Source of the DNA: Acidimicrobiales bacterium
GTDB lineage: Bacteria; Actinomycetota; Acidimicrobiia; Acidimicrobiales; VFJN01
Assembly: GCA_035316325.1 (NCBI GenBank)
Contig: DATHJB010000229.1
Span: forward strand, 1-49,134
Reading direction: 5' to 3'
DNA length: 49,134 nucleotides
Part shown: in pieces, positions 41,103 to 49,134 of the stretch
How the letters are laid out: each line of letters starts with the position of its first letter
How positions within the stretch are numbered: the stretch's first letter is position 1
The notes under the pieces: model-generated
The model's database searches: none
What the model was told of the DNA's origin: nothing
What the model saw: only the letters and a program-made list of their open reading frames with translations
Made by a program: the position numbers and the translations under genes

Positions 41103-43316
41103 ATGACACTCCTCCTCTACCGACTGGGTCGCGGCGCGGTCCGCCGGCGGCGACTCGTGGTCGTCGTCTGGGTGGTCGCCGCGATCGGCATCCTCGTCCT
41201 CGGCCAGGCCGCAGGGGGAGAGTCCAGCGACGAGTTCAGCGTCCCCGGCGTCGAGTCCCAGAGGGCGCTCGACGTGCTCGAAGACGACTTCCCGGCGGCA
41301 GCCGGCACCTCCGCCCAGCTGGTGTTCGCCGCCGACGAGGGCAGCACGCTCACCTCGCCCGACGTTGCCGCCGTGGTGGCCACGGCCCTCTCCGACGTGG
41401 CCGCCCAGCCCGACGTGGGCGGGGTGGGCGAGCTGCAGCTCTCGCCCGACGGGACCGTCGGGCTCGCCGACGTCCAGTACGCCGTGCCGTCCGACGACAT
41501 CCGCGAGGCCGCCTTCGGTCGCCTGGAGGGCGTGGCCGAGGCCGCCGACGACTCGGGCCTCGTCACCCTGGAGCTGGGCGGCGAGCTGCCCAGCGAGGCC
41601 TCCGGGGCCGAGCCCGGTGGCGAGGAGCTGATCGGCCTGGCGGTCGCCATGGTGGTGCTGCTGGTGGCCTTCGGGTCGGTGGTGGCGATGGGGTTGCCCA
41701 TCGGCGTCGCCCTGGTGGGCCTGCTCGCCAGCGTGGGGCTCATCACGGTCGCGTCGGCGGTGGTCGACGTGTCGAACGTGGCGCCCACGCTCGCCTCGAT
41801 GATCGGCCTCGGCGTGGGCATCGACTACGCCCTGTTCATCGTCACCCGCCACCGCGAGAACCTGCACAAGGGCATGTCCGTGGAGGAGGCGGTGGGCCGG
41901 GCGATCGCCACCTCGGGCTCGGCCGTGCTGTTCGCCGGGATCACCGTGGTGATCGCCATCACCGGCCTGGCCATCGCCGGCATCCCCGCCGTCACGGTGA
42001 TGGGCCTGATGTCCGGGCTCACCGTGGCGGTCATGGTCGCCGTGGCGCTCACGTTGCTGCCGGCCCTGCTCGGGTTCGCCGGGCACAAGGTGAACGCCCT
42101 GCGCCTGCCCGGGATGCGGGCCTCGACCGGGCTCGTCGAGAGCGGCCGCGAGTCGCTGTGGCACCGCTGGGGCCGGCAGGTGTCGGCCCACCCCTGGCGC
42201 TACCTGACGCTCGGCATGGTGGTGCTCGGCCTGGCCAGCGCCCCCGTGCTGAGCCTGCGGCTGGGCTGGCCCGACAACGGCAGCCAGTCGGAGGAGCTGA
42301 CCACACGTCGGGCCTACGACCTGCTGGCCGACGGCTTCGGCGACGGCTTCAACGGCCCGCTCGTGCTGTCGGTGGAGCTCGGCTCGGGCGAGGGTTCCTC
42401 CGCCGCGGTGCTCGACGGGCTGTCCGCAGCCGTCGACGCCGACCCGGGTGTCGAGGCGGTGGCGCCGCCCCGGCTCAACGACGACGGCACCGCGGCCGTG
42501 CTGCGAGTGATCCCCACCACGTCGCCCCAGGACGAGGCGACCAACGACCTCATCCACCGGCTGCGCGACGACGTCGTGCCGGAGGCGCTGGCCTCCGCGG
42601 GCGTTGCGGCCGACAGCGCCACCGCGGTCCACATCGGCGGGGCGACGGCGAGCTTCATCGACCTGTCGGAGAAGATCCAGGGCCGGCTGCTCTGGTTCAT
42701 CGGGGCCGTGATCCTGCTGTCGGTGCTGCTGCTGATGGTGGTGTTCCGGTCGATCGCGGTGCCGCTGAAGGCCGCGGTCATGAACCTGCTGTCGATCGGC
42801 GCGGCCTACGGCGTGATCGTGGCCGTGTTCCAGTGGGGTTGGGGGCGCAGCCTGTTCGGCGTCGAGGAGTCGATACCGATCGTGTCGTTCCTGCCGATGA
42901 TGCTGTTCGCCATCCTGTTCGGCCTGTCCATGGACTACGAGGTGTTCCTGCTCTCCCGGGTGCGGGAGGAGTACCTGGCCCGCCGCGACAGCGACAGCGC
43001 GGTCATCGAGGGCATCGCGGCGACAGGCCGGGTCATCACGTCGGCGGCGCTGATCATGATCAGCGTGTTCGCCGCCTTCGCCCTGGGCGACGACCCCACG
43101 ATCAAGATGTTCGGTCTGGGCCTGGCCACGGCCGTGCTGGTCGACGCCACCATCGTCCGGATGGTGCTGGTGCCCGCCACCATGCGCCTGCTCGGCGACT
43201 GGAACTGGTGGCTGCCGAGCTGGCTCGACCGGATCCTGCCCACCTTCGACCTGGAGGGCGGCACGAGCGAGCCGGCCGAGGAGGAGGACAGCCGCGAACC
43301 GGTCCTCGTCGGCTAG
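41103..43316 (+). CDS. MMPL-family transporter
   Basis: This 737-residue RND-superfamily protein has two halves, each with an extracytoplasmic domain between helix 1 and helices 2-6 (or the second-half equivalents), about 12 helices in all. Family motifs SMIGLGVGIDYALFIVTRHREN in the first half and FGLSMDYEVFLLSRVREEYL in the second carry the proton-relay Asp-Tyr pairs. MMPL proteins export lipids or other envelope molecules in actinobacteria. ATG 41103 (MTLLLYRLGRGAVRRRR) is preferred over the upstream ATG 41085, because the -35/-10 spacing puts the transcript start at 41103. It is divergent from tetR, its likely regulator. The cargo is unknown. Confidence 0.93.
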   Translation: MTLLLYRLGRGAVRRRRLVVVVWVVAAIGILVLGQAAGGESSDEFSVPGVESQRALDVLEDDFPAAAGTSAQLVFAADEGSTLTSPDVAAVVATALSDVAAQPDVGGVGELQLSPDGTVGLADVQYAVPSDDIREAAFGRLEGVAEAADDSGLVTLELGGELPSEASGAEPGGEELIGLAVAMVVLLVAFGSVVAMGLPIGVALVGLLASVGLITVASAVVDVSNVAPTLASMIGLGVGIDYALFIVTRHRENLHKGMSVEEAVGRAIATSGSAVLFAGITVVIAITGLAIAGIPAVTVMGLMSGLTVAVMVAVALTLLPALLGFAGHKVNALRLPGMRASTGLVESGRESLWHRWGRQVSAHPWRYLTLGMVVLGLASAPVLSLRLGWPDNGSQSEELTTRRAYDLLADGFGDGFNGPLVLSVELGSGEGSSAAVLDGLSAAVDADPGVEAVAPPRLNDDGTAAVLRVIPTTSPQDEATNDLIHRLRDDVVPEALASAGVAADSATAVHIGGATASFIDLSEKIQGRLLWFIGAVILLSVLLLMVVFRSIAVPLKAAVMNLLSIGAAYGVIVAVFQWGWGRSLFGVEESIPIVSFLPMMLFAILFGLSMDYEVFLLSRVREEYLARRDSDSAVIEGIAATGRVITSAALIMISVFAAFALGDDPTIKMFGLGLATAVLVDATIVRMVLVPATMRLLGDWNWWLPSWLDRILPTFDLEGGTSEPAEEEDSREPVLVG

Positions 43317-43321
43317 CCCAC

Positions 43322-43327
43322 TAGCGT
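43322..43327 (+). promoter_or_regulatory. Putative leaderless -10 box of lipoprotein gene
   Basis: TAGCGT lies seven bases before ATG 43335, and only five bases after the MMPL stop codon. The 13 bases TAGCGTCGCCCGG are identical to those before the methyltransferase gene at 23355. Confidence 0.6.
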
Positions 43328-43334
43328 CGCCCGG

Positions 43335-44474
43335 ATGTGGCGACGACTCGGACTCGTGACTGCTCTGCTGCTGCCGCTGGCGGCCTGCTCCTCCGACGAC
43401 GACGACGGGGGCGGCGGGCTGCCGGGCGGCGGTGGTAGCGACGGGGTGGAGGCCATGTTGGGCACGCTGCCGGTCCCGTCGTCCGCGGAGGAGGACGGGA
43501 CCCTGACGGTGGCGTACGGCGACCTCGCCCGGGCGGCCCGGCTGGCGGGCGTCGAGCTGCCGGACTCACCCGACGCCGCCGCCTTCGACGACCAGATGGA
43601 CGTGATCAGCACCATCACCGGGCAGGTGCTGGAGGGCGACAGCGAGCGGACGCCGGTGGCCGTCATGCCGCCGGAGGTCGCCCACATCGAGGAGATGGTC
43701 GGCCTCGAGGAGTTCGTCGACGACGTCGGCTGGAGCGTGTTCGACGTGCGGAGCTTCGTCGAGCTGCAGGCGCCGCCGAACAGCGTGACCGTGATGGACG
43801 GCGGCTTCGACGAGGACCGGATCACCGAGGCCCTCGGCGAGCCCGACGACGGGGTGTGGATCGCCGGCGACCCCGAGGTGCAGACGAACCTCGACGAGCG
43901 GACGCCCGCCCGGCCGCTGGGCGAGCCGCAGTGGCTGTCGCTCGACGACGACCGGCTGGTGATCACCCGCTCCGCCGAGGAGATGGACGCCGCGCGCGGC
44001 GACGGGTCCGGCACTCCGACCGTGGCCGACGACGAGGTGATGGTGTCGCTGGCGCAGGCCGTCGACGACGCCGACGCCTACTCGGCCCTGCTGTACCGGG
44101 GCACCCTGTCGTTGGACCTCGCGTCGAGCCTGGGGTCGCCCGAGCAGCTCGAGGCGGCGTGCACCGATGCGCTGCAGGAGCCGTTCACCGGGGTTGCCGG
44201 GGCCATCGCCGACGACGACGGCCCGGTGGTGGTGATCGCCTACGTGCACGAGTCCGCGGAGGCCGCCGAGGCCAACGCCGAAACGCTGCAGGATCTGGTG
44301 GCGGAGGGCCGGTCCCTGCAGTCGGGCGAGCCGTGGAGCGAGCAGCTCGAGATCGACTCGGTGGAGACCGACGGCCCGGTCATGACGGCCCGCCTGCGCC
44401 CGGTGAGGCCCGGCTACGCCGCGATCTGGCACCGGCTGCTCCTCCAGCGGGACAACCTGGTCACCCACTGCTGA
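43335..44474 (+). CDS. Hypothetical lipoprotein
   Basis: This 379-residue exported protein has signal MWRRLGLVTALLLPLAAC and lipobox LAAC (Cys18), then an Asp/Gly-rich tether (20-38). The mature part is acidic and has no repeats. Segments such as LEEFVDDVGWSVFDVRSFVE, NSVTVMDGGFDEDRITEALG and VMVSLAQAVDDADAYSALLY alternate strand and helix, as in large actinobacterial lipoproteins of unknown function. It follows the MMPL gene by 18 bases but has its own putative -10, and a link to MMPL export is possible. The C-terminus ends in a lone Cys. Confidence 0.78.
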   Translation: MWRRLGLVTALLLPLAACSSDDDDGGGGLPGGGGSDGVEAMLGTLPVPSSAEEDGTLTVAYGDLARAARLAGVELPDSPDAAAFDDQMDVISTITGQVLEGDSERTPVAVMPPEVAHIEEMVGLEEFVDDVGWSVFDVRSFVELQAPPNSVTVMDGGFDEDRITEALGEPDDGVWIAGDPEVQTNLDERTPARPLGEPQWLSLDDDRLVITRSAEEMDAARGDGSGTPTVADDEVMVSLAQAVDDADAYSALLYRGTLSLDLASSLGSPEQLEAACTDALQEPFTGVAGAIADDDGPVVVIAYVHESAEAAEANAETLQDLVAEGRSLQSGEPWSEQLEIDSVETDGPVMTARLRPVRPGYAAIWHRLLLQRDNLVTHC

Positions 44475-44500
44475 CCCAGCCCCGAAACCTCGACCAGACC

Positions 44501-44551
44501 CGAAACTTCGACAGGAACGGCTGCTATGGCGCCACTTCTGTCGAAGTTTCG
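44501..44551. repeat. 51-bp palindromic repeat, copy C, with an extra half arm
   Basis: Arms CGAAACTTCGACAG and CTGTCGAAGTTTCG are perfectly complementary over 14 bp. The core, read on the minus strand, contains GGCGCCATAGC and CCGTTC like copy A (18 of 23). A partial third arm CGAAACCTCGACCAG sits just before it at 44483-44497. The element overlaps the 3' end of the oxygenase pseudogene and supplies its TAG stop. Confidence 0.85.
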
Positions 44552-45328
44552 TCGCTGGCCGCGAGGTCCGGGAACACCCGGGCCACCTTGCCCATGACGT
44601 AGTCCCCGTAGGTGCTCCCGGCGGCACCGACCACCGCGTCCCACGAGGGGTCGAGGAAGAACGGGAACGACAGCCGCTCCGCGTCACTCCCGTTCCGCAC
44701 CCGGTGGGCGGTCGACCGGTACCGGCCACCGCTCAGCCGCTCCAGCATGTCGCCGAGGTTGCACACGAAGCTCCCCGGTCGGGGCGGCGCGTCGACCCAG
44801 CCCCTCGGGGTGCGCACCTGGAGTGCGGGGTTGCCGTCCTGGGCGAGCAGGGTGAGCAGGCCGTAGTCGGTGTGCTCACCGACGCCCCAGCGTTCCTCGG
44901 AGGGTTGTGCCGGCGGGTAGCGGAAGATGCGGAAGAGCACCAGCGGGTCGTCGGTGAGGTGGTGGTCGGCGAACCAGTCGGCCGGGTGGCCGAGCCCGAG
45001 GGCCATGCCTCGCAGGATGGCCCGGCCGAGGGTGGTCATGGCGTCGAGGAAGGCCAGCACCGTGTCGCGGAGCTCGGCGGGGGAACCACCCGCGCCACGC
45101 GCGGCCGGCCCGGGCCATGGCGATGCGGGCCTTCTCGGGCTCGGGCAGGGCGAAGAACTCCCGGGCCGCGGCGTCGAGGCGTCGGAGCAGCTCGGGCTCG
45201 ACGCCGTGGCCGACCACGTAGAAGAAGCCGACGTCGCGGCACGCCCGGTCGATGGCGCCGGCGACGTCGCCCACGTCGCCGGGCCGCCCCAGCAGGGGCC
45301 CGACGTCGATCTCCGGCAACCCCGACAT
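44524..45328 (-). pseudogene. 2-oxoglutarate/Fe(II) oxygenase (isopenicillin-N-synthase-like), internal deletion and frameshift
   Basis: Two overlapping frames make up one gene. The N-terminal part from ATG 45328 ([40 protein letters not shown]) leaves frame after RAWRGWFP near 45078-45088. The C-terminal part continues as [20 protein letters not shown], then [15 protein letters not shown] (iron His and Asp) and STAHRVRNG (second iron His) and RLSFPFF (2-oxoglutarate Arg-Ser). Family members have about 50 more residues at the break, so an out-of-frame deletion is the simplest cause. The 5' end has TACCCT seven bases before ATG. The 3' end runs into repeat copy C. Confidence 0.75.
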
Positions 45329-45356
45329 GCCGGTCAGGGTACGAGCGTCGGAAGCC

Positions 45357-46178
45357 TCAGCGCAGGGTCTGGCCGAGGCCGATGAGGTTGCCCTCGCTGT
45401 CGTGGAACCAGGCGGCCCGCTCGCCGATGCCGCCGTCGGAGGGGTAGTTCCCGCTGACCTCGGCGATGCCGTCGACGGTCTCGAGCCCGGGCACGTCGTA
45501 GTCCTCGAACACGACGCCTCGGCCGCGCAGCTCGGCGACCGTCGCCTCGATGTCGTCGACGACCCAGCCCATCTGGGTGGCCTGGCCCGACGCCGCTCCC
45601 GTCGAGGCGAACAGCGAGAACACCGTGTCGCCGCAGCGGTAGCGCAGGCCGCCGGGCCGCTCCTCGACCGGCTCGAGGCCGAGCTTCTCGGCGTAGAACG
45701 CCCGCGCCCGGTCGAGGTCCTGCGCCGGCAGCCGGGAGGCGGCCTTGCCCCGTCCCAGCGCGCCGGTGCCCGACGACGCCGGCTCCGACGCCGACTCCGA
45801 CGTGGGCCGCTTCCGGCCCCGGCTCGAGTAGTACTCGTCGCTCAGCTCGATGAGCTGCAGGCAGTTGCCGTCCGGGTCGAGCGCGGTGGCGAACCACGCC
45901 TGGCCCCGCCACTCGGGCTCGACCAGCAGCGTGGCGCCGGCTTCGGCGAGGCGGCGCGCGGTGGCGCGGGCGTCGTCCACGTGGAAGTTCAGGATCACGC
46001 GGTCGGGCTCGGGGTTGCGGTCGGCGACGTCGTCACGCCCGTCGACGAGCACCGCCACGCCGCCGAACTGCAGGAACCCGTCGGCGTCGGGCTCGACGTC
46101 GAACACCTCGCCATACCAGGCCTTGAGCCGGTCGGGGTCGGTGCTGGCCAGCAGCATGCTGCCCAAAGATCCAGTCAC
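45357..46178 (-). CDS. Two-domain glyoxalase/VOC protein
   Basis: This 273-residue protein has two vicinal-oxygen-chelate domains. Domain one (5-120) has [40 protein letters not shown] and a C-terminal [15 protein letters not shown]. Domain two (145-273) has [40 protein letters not shown] and [21 protein letters not shown] Ser/Glu-rich linker joins them. The substrate is unknown. I chose GTG 46178 because GAGAGGAGAGG lies directly upstream at Shine-Dalgarno spacing; the frame also opens at ATG 46238, beside the iron box, which would add 20 residues. It precedes the oxygenase pseudogene by 28 bases. Confidence 0.85.
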   Translation of the reverse strand: MTGSLGSMLLASTDPDRLKAWYGEVFDVEPDADGFLQFGGVAVLVDGRDDVADRNPEPDRVILNFHVDDARATARRLAEAGATLLVEPEWRGQAWFATALDPDGNCLQLIELSDEYYSSRGRKRPTSESASEPASSGTGALGRGKAASRLPAQDLDRARAFYAEKLGLEPVEERPGGLRYRCGDTVFSLFASTGAASGQATQMGWVVDDIEATVAELRGRGVVFEDYDVPGLETVDGIAEVSGNYPSDGGIGERAAWFHDSEGNLIGLGQTLR

Positions 46179-46262
46179 GATGATCCTCTCCTCTCGGACG
46201 TCCTCGAGGTTCAGACCGTCGGCGGCCCGGAAAGTCATCGCAGGTTGACTTATGCCTGTGTC

Positions 46263-46276
46263 TTAGGCAAGCCTAA
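46263..46276 (+). promoter_or_regulatory. DtxR/IdeR-type iron box
   Basis: TTAGGC-AA-GCCTAA is a perfect inverted repeat with the TTAGG/CCTAA half-sites of the DtxR/IdeR consensus. It lies five to eight bases before the fhuF-like start (GTG 46281 or ATG 46284) and after a -35-like TTGACT (46245-46250). Iron-loaded repressor bound here would block the FhuF-FecCD operon. Confidence 0.8.
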
Positions 46277-46283
46277 CAACGTG

Positions 46284-47168
46284 ATGACCGGGGAGCGACC
46301 GCTGGCAGCCGTGCTCGCACGGCTCGACGCGGTCGATCCCTGGTGCGGCTACTCGATGGCGACGCCGCAGGGCGCCGGTTGGCACCGCCTCGACGAGGTG
46401 GTCGCCGACGACCGGCTCGTCGCCTCGTGGCTGGCGGGCCTGCGCGCCCGGACCACCAAGGGGTGCAGCGACGTCGCCGGCTCGTACCTCGCGTCGTGGC
46501 TGGGGTCCCTTCTGGCCGGGCCCGTCGCCACGCAACTGGTGGGCGAGCGACGGGCGTGGCGGCTCGCGCCCCGCTCGCTCGCCGTCCGGCGCCACGAGGG
46601 CGGCTGGTTCGACGCCGTCGCCGTGGCGCCCCAACCCCTGCTGGTCCTGCCGGGCGACCCGCTCGCCACCCATCCCGACGTCGCGGTGGTGGTCGACGAG
46701 GCGACGTTGCGGGACCGGGTCGCCGACGACCTCGTCGCCCTGCTCAACCCCGTGTTCGCCCACATCCGGGCCCACGCGTCGTTCGGGCTGGGCGGCATGT
46801 GGGGCACGGTCGCCGACGCCGTGGCCGACCAGGTCGTCCAGTACTCGGCCGCCGTCGCGGCCAGCAACGGCAACGACGACGACCGTGACGATGACGGTGA
46901 CGGCGACGACGCCGAGGCGTCCTGGCCCCGGGTCGCGGCCCTCATCGACGCCCTGGCGGCCCGGGCGCCGCGACTCCGCGTCCGTCCCTCGCTCGTGGCG
47001 GTGGGCTGGTCGGGTGGCGTGGCCCACCGCACGGCCCGGGGCACCTGCTGCCTCTACTACAAGCTCTCGGGCGACGACTGGTGTGCCAACTGCCCGAAGC
47101 GTGCCGCCGCCGATCGTGAGTGCCGCTGGGTCGCCGACCTGGAGGCCCGGCAGCTGGCGGCCACATGA
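46284..47168 (+). CDS. FhuF-like ferric-siderophore reductase
   Basis: This 294-residue protein ends with the FhuF [2Fe-2S] motif: TCCLYYKLSGDDWCANCP, Cys255, 256, 267 and 270 (C-C-x10-C-x2-C). The N-terminal 200 residues match the variable siderophore-binding part (TTKGCSDVAGSYLASWLGSL, VFAHIRAHASFGLGGMWGTV). An acidic loop NGNDDDRDDDGDGDD near residue 200 is unusual. It would reduce Fe(III) in imported siderophores in the cytoplasm to release Fe(II). It is the first gene behind the iron box; its stop overlaps the first FecCD permease (ATGA). GTG 46281 is an equally good start. Confidence 0.9.
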   Translation: MTGERPLAAVLARLDAVDPWCGYSMATPQGAGWHRLDEVVADDRLVASWLAGLRARTTKGCSDVAGSYLASWLGSLLAGPVATQLVGERRAWRLAPRSLAVRRHEGGWFDAVAVAPQPLLVLPGDPLATHPDVAVVVDEATLRDRVADDLVALLNPVFAHIRAHASFGLGGMWGTVADAVADQVVQYSAAVAASNGNDDDRDDDGDGDDAEASWPRVAALIDALAARAPRLRVRPSLVAVGWSGGVAHRTARGTCCLYYKLSGDDWCANCPKRAAADRECRWVADLEARQLAAT

Positions 47169-48166
47169 AGCTCCGCTGGGGGCGGGGCGCCGGGCTGGTC
47201 GTCGCCGCCGGGGCGCTGGCGCTGGTGGCGCTGAGCTCGGTGGCGTTCGGGTCGAAGCCGCTCGGCTTCGGCACCGTCGTCGACGCCCTCCTCCACTTCG
47301 ACGGGTCGAACGACCACCTCGTCGTGCGCAGCCTCCGGGTGCCGCGCACGCTGATCGGCATCGGGGTCGGTGCCGCACTGGGTCTGGCCGGGGCGGTGAT
47401 GCAGGGCGTGACCCGCAACCCCCTGGCCGACCCGGGCATCCTCGGCATCGAGGCCGGCGCCGGCCTCGGCGTGGTGGTGGCGATCCACACCTTCAGCGTG
47501 GGGTCGCTGTCGACCTACGTGTGGTTCGCGTTCCTCGGTGCCGGGGTGGCCGCGGTGGTGGTGTACCTGCTCGGCTCGGCGGGCCGGGGCGGGGCGACCC
47601 CGGTGAAGCTGGCCCTGGCGGGCGCGGCGCTCACGGCGCTGCTCTCCTCGATCACCTCCGCGATCCTGCTGCTCGACGTCACCAGCCTCGACCAGTACCG
47701 CTTCTGGGTGGTCGGCTCGATCGCCGGCCGCGACGGCGAGGTGCTCCGCCAGGTGCTGCCCTACCTGCTGGTGGGCGCGGTGCTGGCGTTCGCGTCGGCC
47801 CGGCTCCTCAACACGCTGGCGCTGGGCGACGACGTGGCCCGGTCCCTGGGGGCGCGGGTGCGGCTGGGCCGGGCCGTCGCCGCCCTGGCGGTGATCCTGC
47901 TGTGCGGCGCCGCCACCGCCGCGGCCGGCCCGATCGGCTTCGTGGGCCTCACCGTGCCCCACGTCGCCCGCGCCATCACCGGCCCCGACTACCGCTGGAT
48001 CCTGCCGTGGTCGCTGCTGCTGGGGCCGACGCTGCTGCTGTCGGCCGACGTGCTGGGCCGGGTGCTGGCCCGCCCGGGAGAGCTGCAGGTGGGGATCGTG
48101 ACCGCCGTCATCGGGACGCCGTTCTTCGTGGCCCTCGTCCGCCGCCGGAACCTGGCGGCGCTGTGA
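47165..48166 (+). CDS. FecCD-family siderophore ABC permease 1
   Basis: This 333-residue permease has about nine or ten helices. The family blocks are RSLRVPRTLIGIGVGAALGL, GAVMQGVTRNPLADPGILGI, LGDDVARSLGARVRLGR (ATPase-coupling loop) and AGPIGFVGLTVPHVARAITG. ATG 47165 overlaps the fhuF stop, and the stop overlaps the next permease (GTGA). It forms half of the membrane channel for iron-siderophore import. The ATPase and binding protein must lie beyond the window or elsewhere. Confidence 0.95.
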   Translation: MKLRWGRGAGLVVAAGALALVALSSVAFGSKPLGFGTVVDALLHFDGSNDHLVVRSLRVPRTLIGIGVGAALGLAGAVMQGVTRNPLADPGILGIEAGAGLGVVVAIHTFSVGSLSTYVWFAFLGAGVAAVVVYLLGSAGRGGATPVKLALAGAALTALLSSITSAILLLDVTSLDQYRFWVVGSIAGRDGEVLRQVLPYLLVGAVLAFASARLLNTLALGDDVARSLGARVRLGRAVAALAVILLCGAATAAAGPIGFVGLTVPHVARAITGPDYRWILPWSLLLGPTLLLSADVLGRVLARPGELQVGIVTAVIGTPFFVALVRRRNLAAL

Positions 48167-49134
48167 CGGCCACCGCGACGGCGCCGGCGACCACGGCCGC
48201 TGTCCCGCTCCCCGGTCGGGCCGTCCGGGTGCGGCTGCTGGGCCTCCGGTTGTCGACCCGGGTCGACACGCGGGCCGTGATCGTCACCCTGGGGTTGGCG
48301 GGTGGGGCGCTGGCGGTGTTCGTGCGGTCGCTGACGGTCGGCGACTACCCGCTGCCGGTGGCCGACGTGGTGCGCAGCCTGCTGGGCGGCAGCGACGCCG
48401 GCACCGACTTCGTGGTCCGTACGCTGCGCCTGCCCCGGGGCCTCACGGGCCTGCTGGTGGGTGCCGCCTTCGGGATGTCGGGGGCGATCTTCCAGCGCCT
48501 GGTGCGCAACCCGCTGGCCAGCCCCGACGTGGTGGGCGTCAACGCCGGCGCCGCCTTCGCGGCGGCGTTCGTGGTGATCAACCTGCACGGCACGACCCTG
48601 CAGGTGACGGGTGGGGCGCTGGCGGGCGCTCTCGCCAGCTCGCTGGTGGTCTACGCGCTGGCCTACCGGCGGGGGATCGCCGGCTACCGGCTGGTGCTCG
48701 TCGGCATCGGCGTCACGTCGGCCCTGGTGGCGGCCACCCAGTACCTGATGACCCGGGGCGAGATCTTCGAGGTGCAGCGGGCGGTCGTGTGGATCACCGG
48801 CAGCCTCAACGGCCGGAGCTGGGACCACGTGCGGCCGGTCTCGTGGGCGCTGGCCGTGCTGGTGCCCCTGGCCCTGGTGCTGGCCCGGCAGCTGCGGCTG
48901 CTCGACCTGGGCGACGACCTGGCCCGCGGCCTGGGCGTCCGGGTGGAGCGGACCCGGGCGGCGCTGTTCCTGGTCGGGGTGTGCCTGGCGGCGACGGCCA
49001 CCGCGGCCGCCGGTCCGATCGGGTTCGTGGCGTTGGCTGCCCCGCAGATCGCCCGCCGGATGGTGGGTGGCGGTTCGATCGGCCTGCTGCCCTCCGCGAT
49101 GTGCGGCGCGCAGCTGATGGTGGCGGCCGACCTG
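48163..49134 (+). CDS. FecCD-family siderophore ABC permease 2 (3' end outside window)
   Basis: From GTG 48163 (GTGA overlap with permease 1) the frame stays open to the last base, giving 324 residues without a stop. FecCD blocks are RTLRLPRGLTGLLVGAAFGM, GAIFQRLVRNPLASPDVVGV, LGDDLARGLGVRVERTR and AGPIGFVALAAPQIARRMVG. The hydrophilic N-terminus (about 40 residues, Ala/Thr-rich) is longer than in permease 1. It is the second half of the heterodimeric channel. The expected end is only some tens of residues past the window, and an ATP-binding gene probably follows. Confidence 0.95.
   Translation, partial: MTATATAPATTAAVPLPGRAVRVRLLGLRLSTRVDTRAVIVTLGLAGGALAVFVRSLTVGDYPLPVADVVRSLLGGSDAGTDFVVRTLRLPRGLTGLLVGAAFGMSGAIFQRLVRNPLASPDVVGVNAGAAFAAAFVVINLHGTTLQVTGGALAGALASSLVVYALAYRRGIAGYRLVLVGIGVTSALVAATQYLMTRGEIFEVQRAVVWITGSLNGRSWDHVRPVSWALAVLVPLALVLARQLRLLDLGDDLARGLGVRVERTRAALFLVGVCLAATATAAAGPIGFVALAAPQIARRMVGGGSIGLLPSAMCGAQLMVAADL

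Overview
The window is GC-rich bacterial chromosome. Coding density is high, GTG starts are frequent, and many gene pairs overlap by four bases (ATGA or GTGA). The gene families point to an actinobacterium: a CvnA-like nitrate-sensor kinase, an MMPL transporter, a DUF2637 protein, an LAxTG surface protein, a DtxR/IdeR-type iron box, and a nucleoside-salvage neighbourhood resembling the mycobacterial deoD-pmmB-upp / add-deoA-cdd locus. Class Acidimicrobiia is my guess; it is inference and not shown by the sequence.

Layout. Positions 1-600 hold the tail of a membrane protein and a frameshifted cupredoxin remnant. From 604 to 3450 (minus strand) there is a four-gene, fully overlapping cassette: an AbrB-like protein, a small helical protein, a tyrosine recombinase and a DUF2637 membrane protein. 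It abuts the 3' end of tRNA-Leu(GAG) and looks like an integrated element or its remnant. From 3586 to 6220 come a divergent EamA exporter/MarR pair around a 20-bp perfect palindrome, an EF-hand protein and an anchored expansin. From 6323 to 22431 lies a nucleoside uptake and catabolism region: upp, pmmB, punA, a BMP-family lipoprotein with double ATPase and two permeases, cdd, deoA, add, an acetylpolyamine-amidohydrolase-like enzyme, deoC, an aldehyde dehydrogenase and a catalytically dead half-length aldehyde dehydrogenase. Imported nucleosides would be deaminated and phosphorolysed. Deoxyribose phosphate would be isomerised and split to acetaldehyde and glyceraldehyde 3-phosphate, and the acetaldehyde oxidised.

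From 22510 to 36879 is a mixed metabolic and surface region: a methyltransferase, a beta-helix lipoprotein, a class V aminotransferase with divergent LysR, CsbD, a cupin dioxygenase-like protein with a structured leader, amidase plus DapC-like aminotransferase, a BCCP-carboxyltransferase fusion, an LAxTG-anchored protein, an RDD protein, small envelope proteins and a glycosyltransferase. From 37012 to 46178 are a CvnA-like kinase, a class III aminotransferase with a four-cysteine insert co-transcribed with TetR, a divergent MMPL transporter, a lipoprotein, an oxygenase pseudogene and a glyoxalase. The last 2.9 kb is an iron-siderophore operon (FhuF-like reductase and two FecCD permeases) behind a DtxR-type palindrome. 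It runs off the window.

Two genome-level signals recur. The first is a 51-bp palindromic repeat with a conserved core: three clear copies between convergent genes and one diverged copy inside pmmB. The second is a TANNNT box 5-9 bases before the start codon of many first genes, the signature of leaderless transcripts. I used this box to choose several starts.
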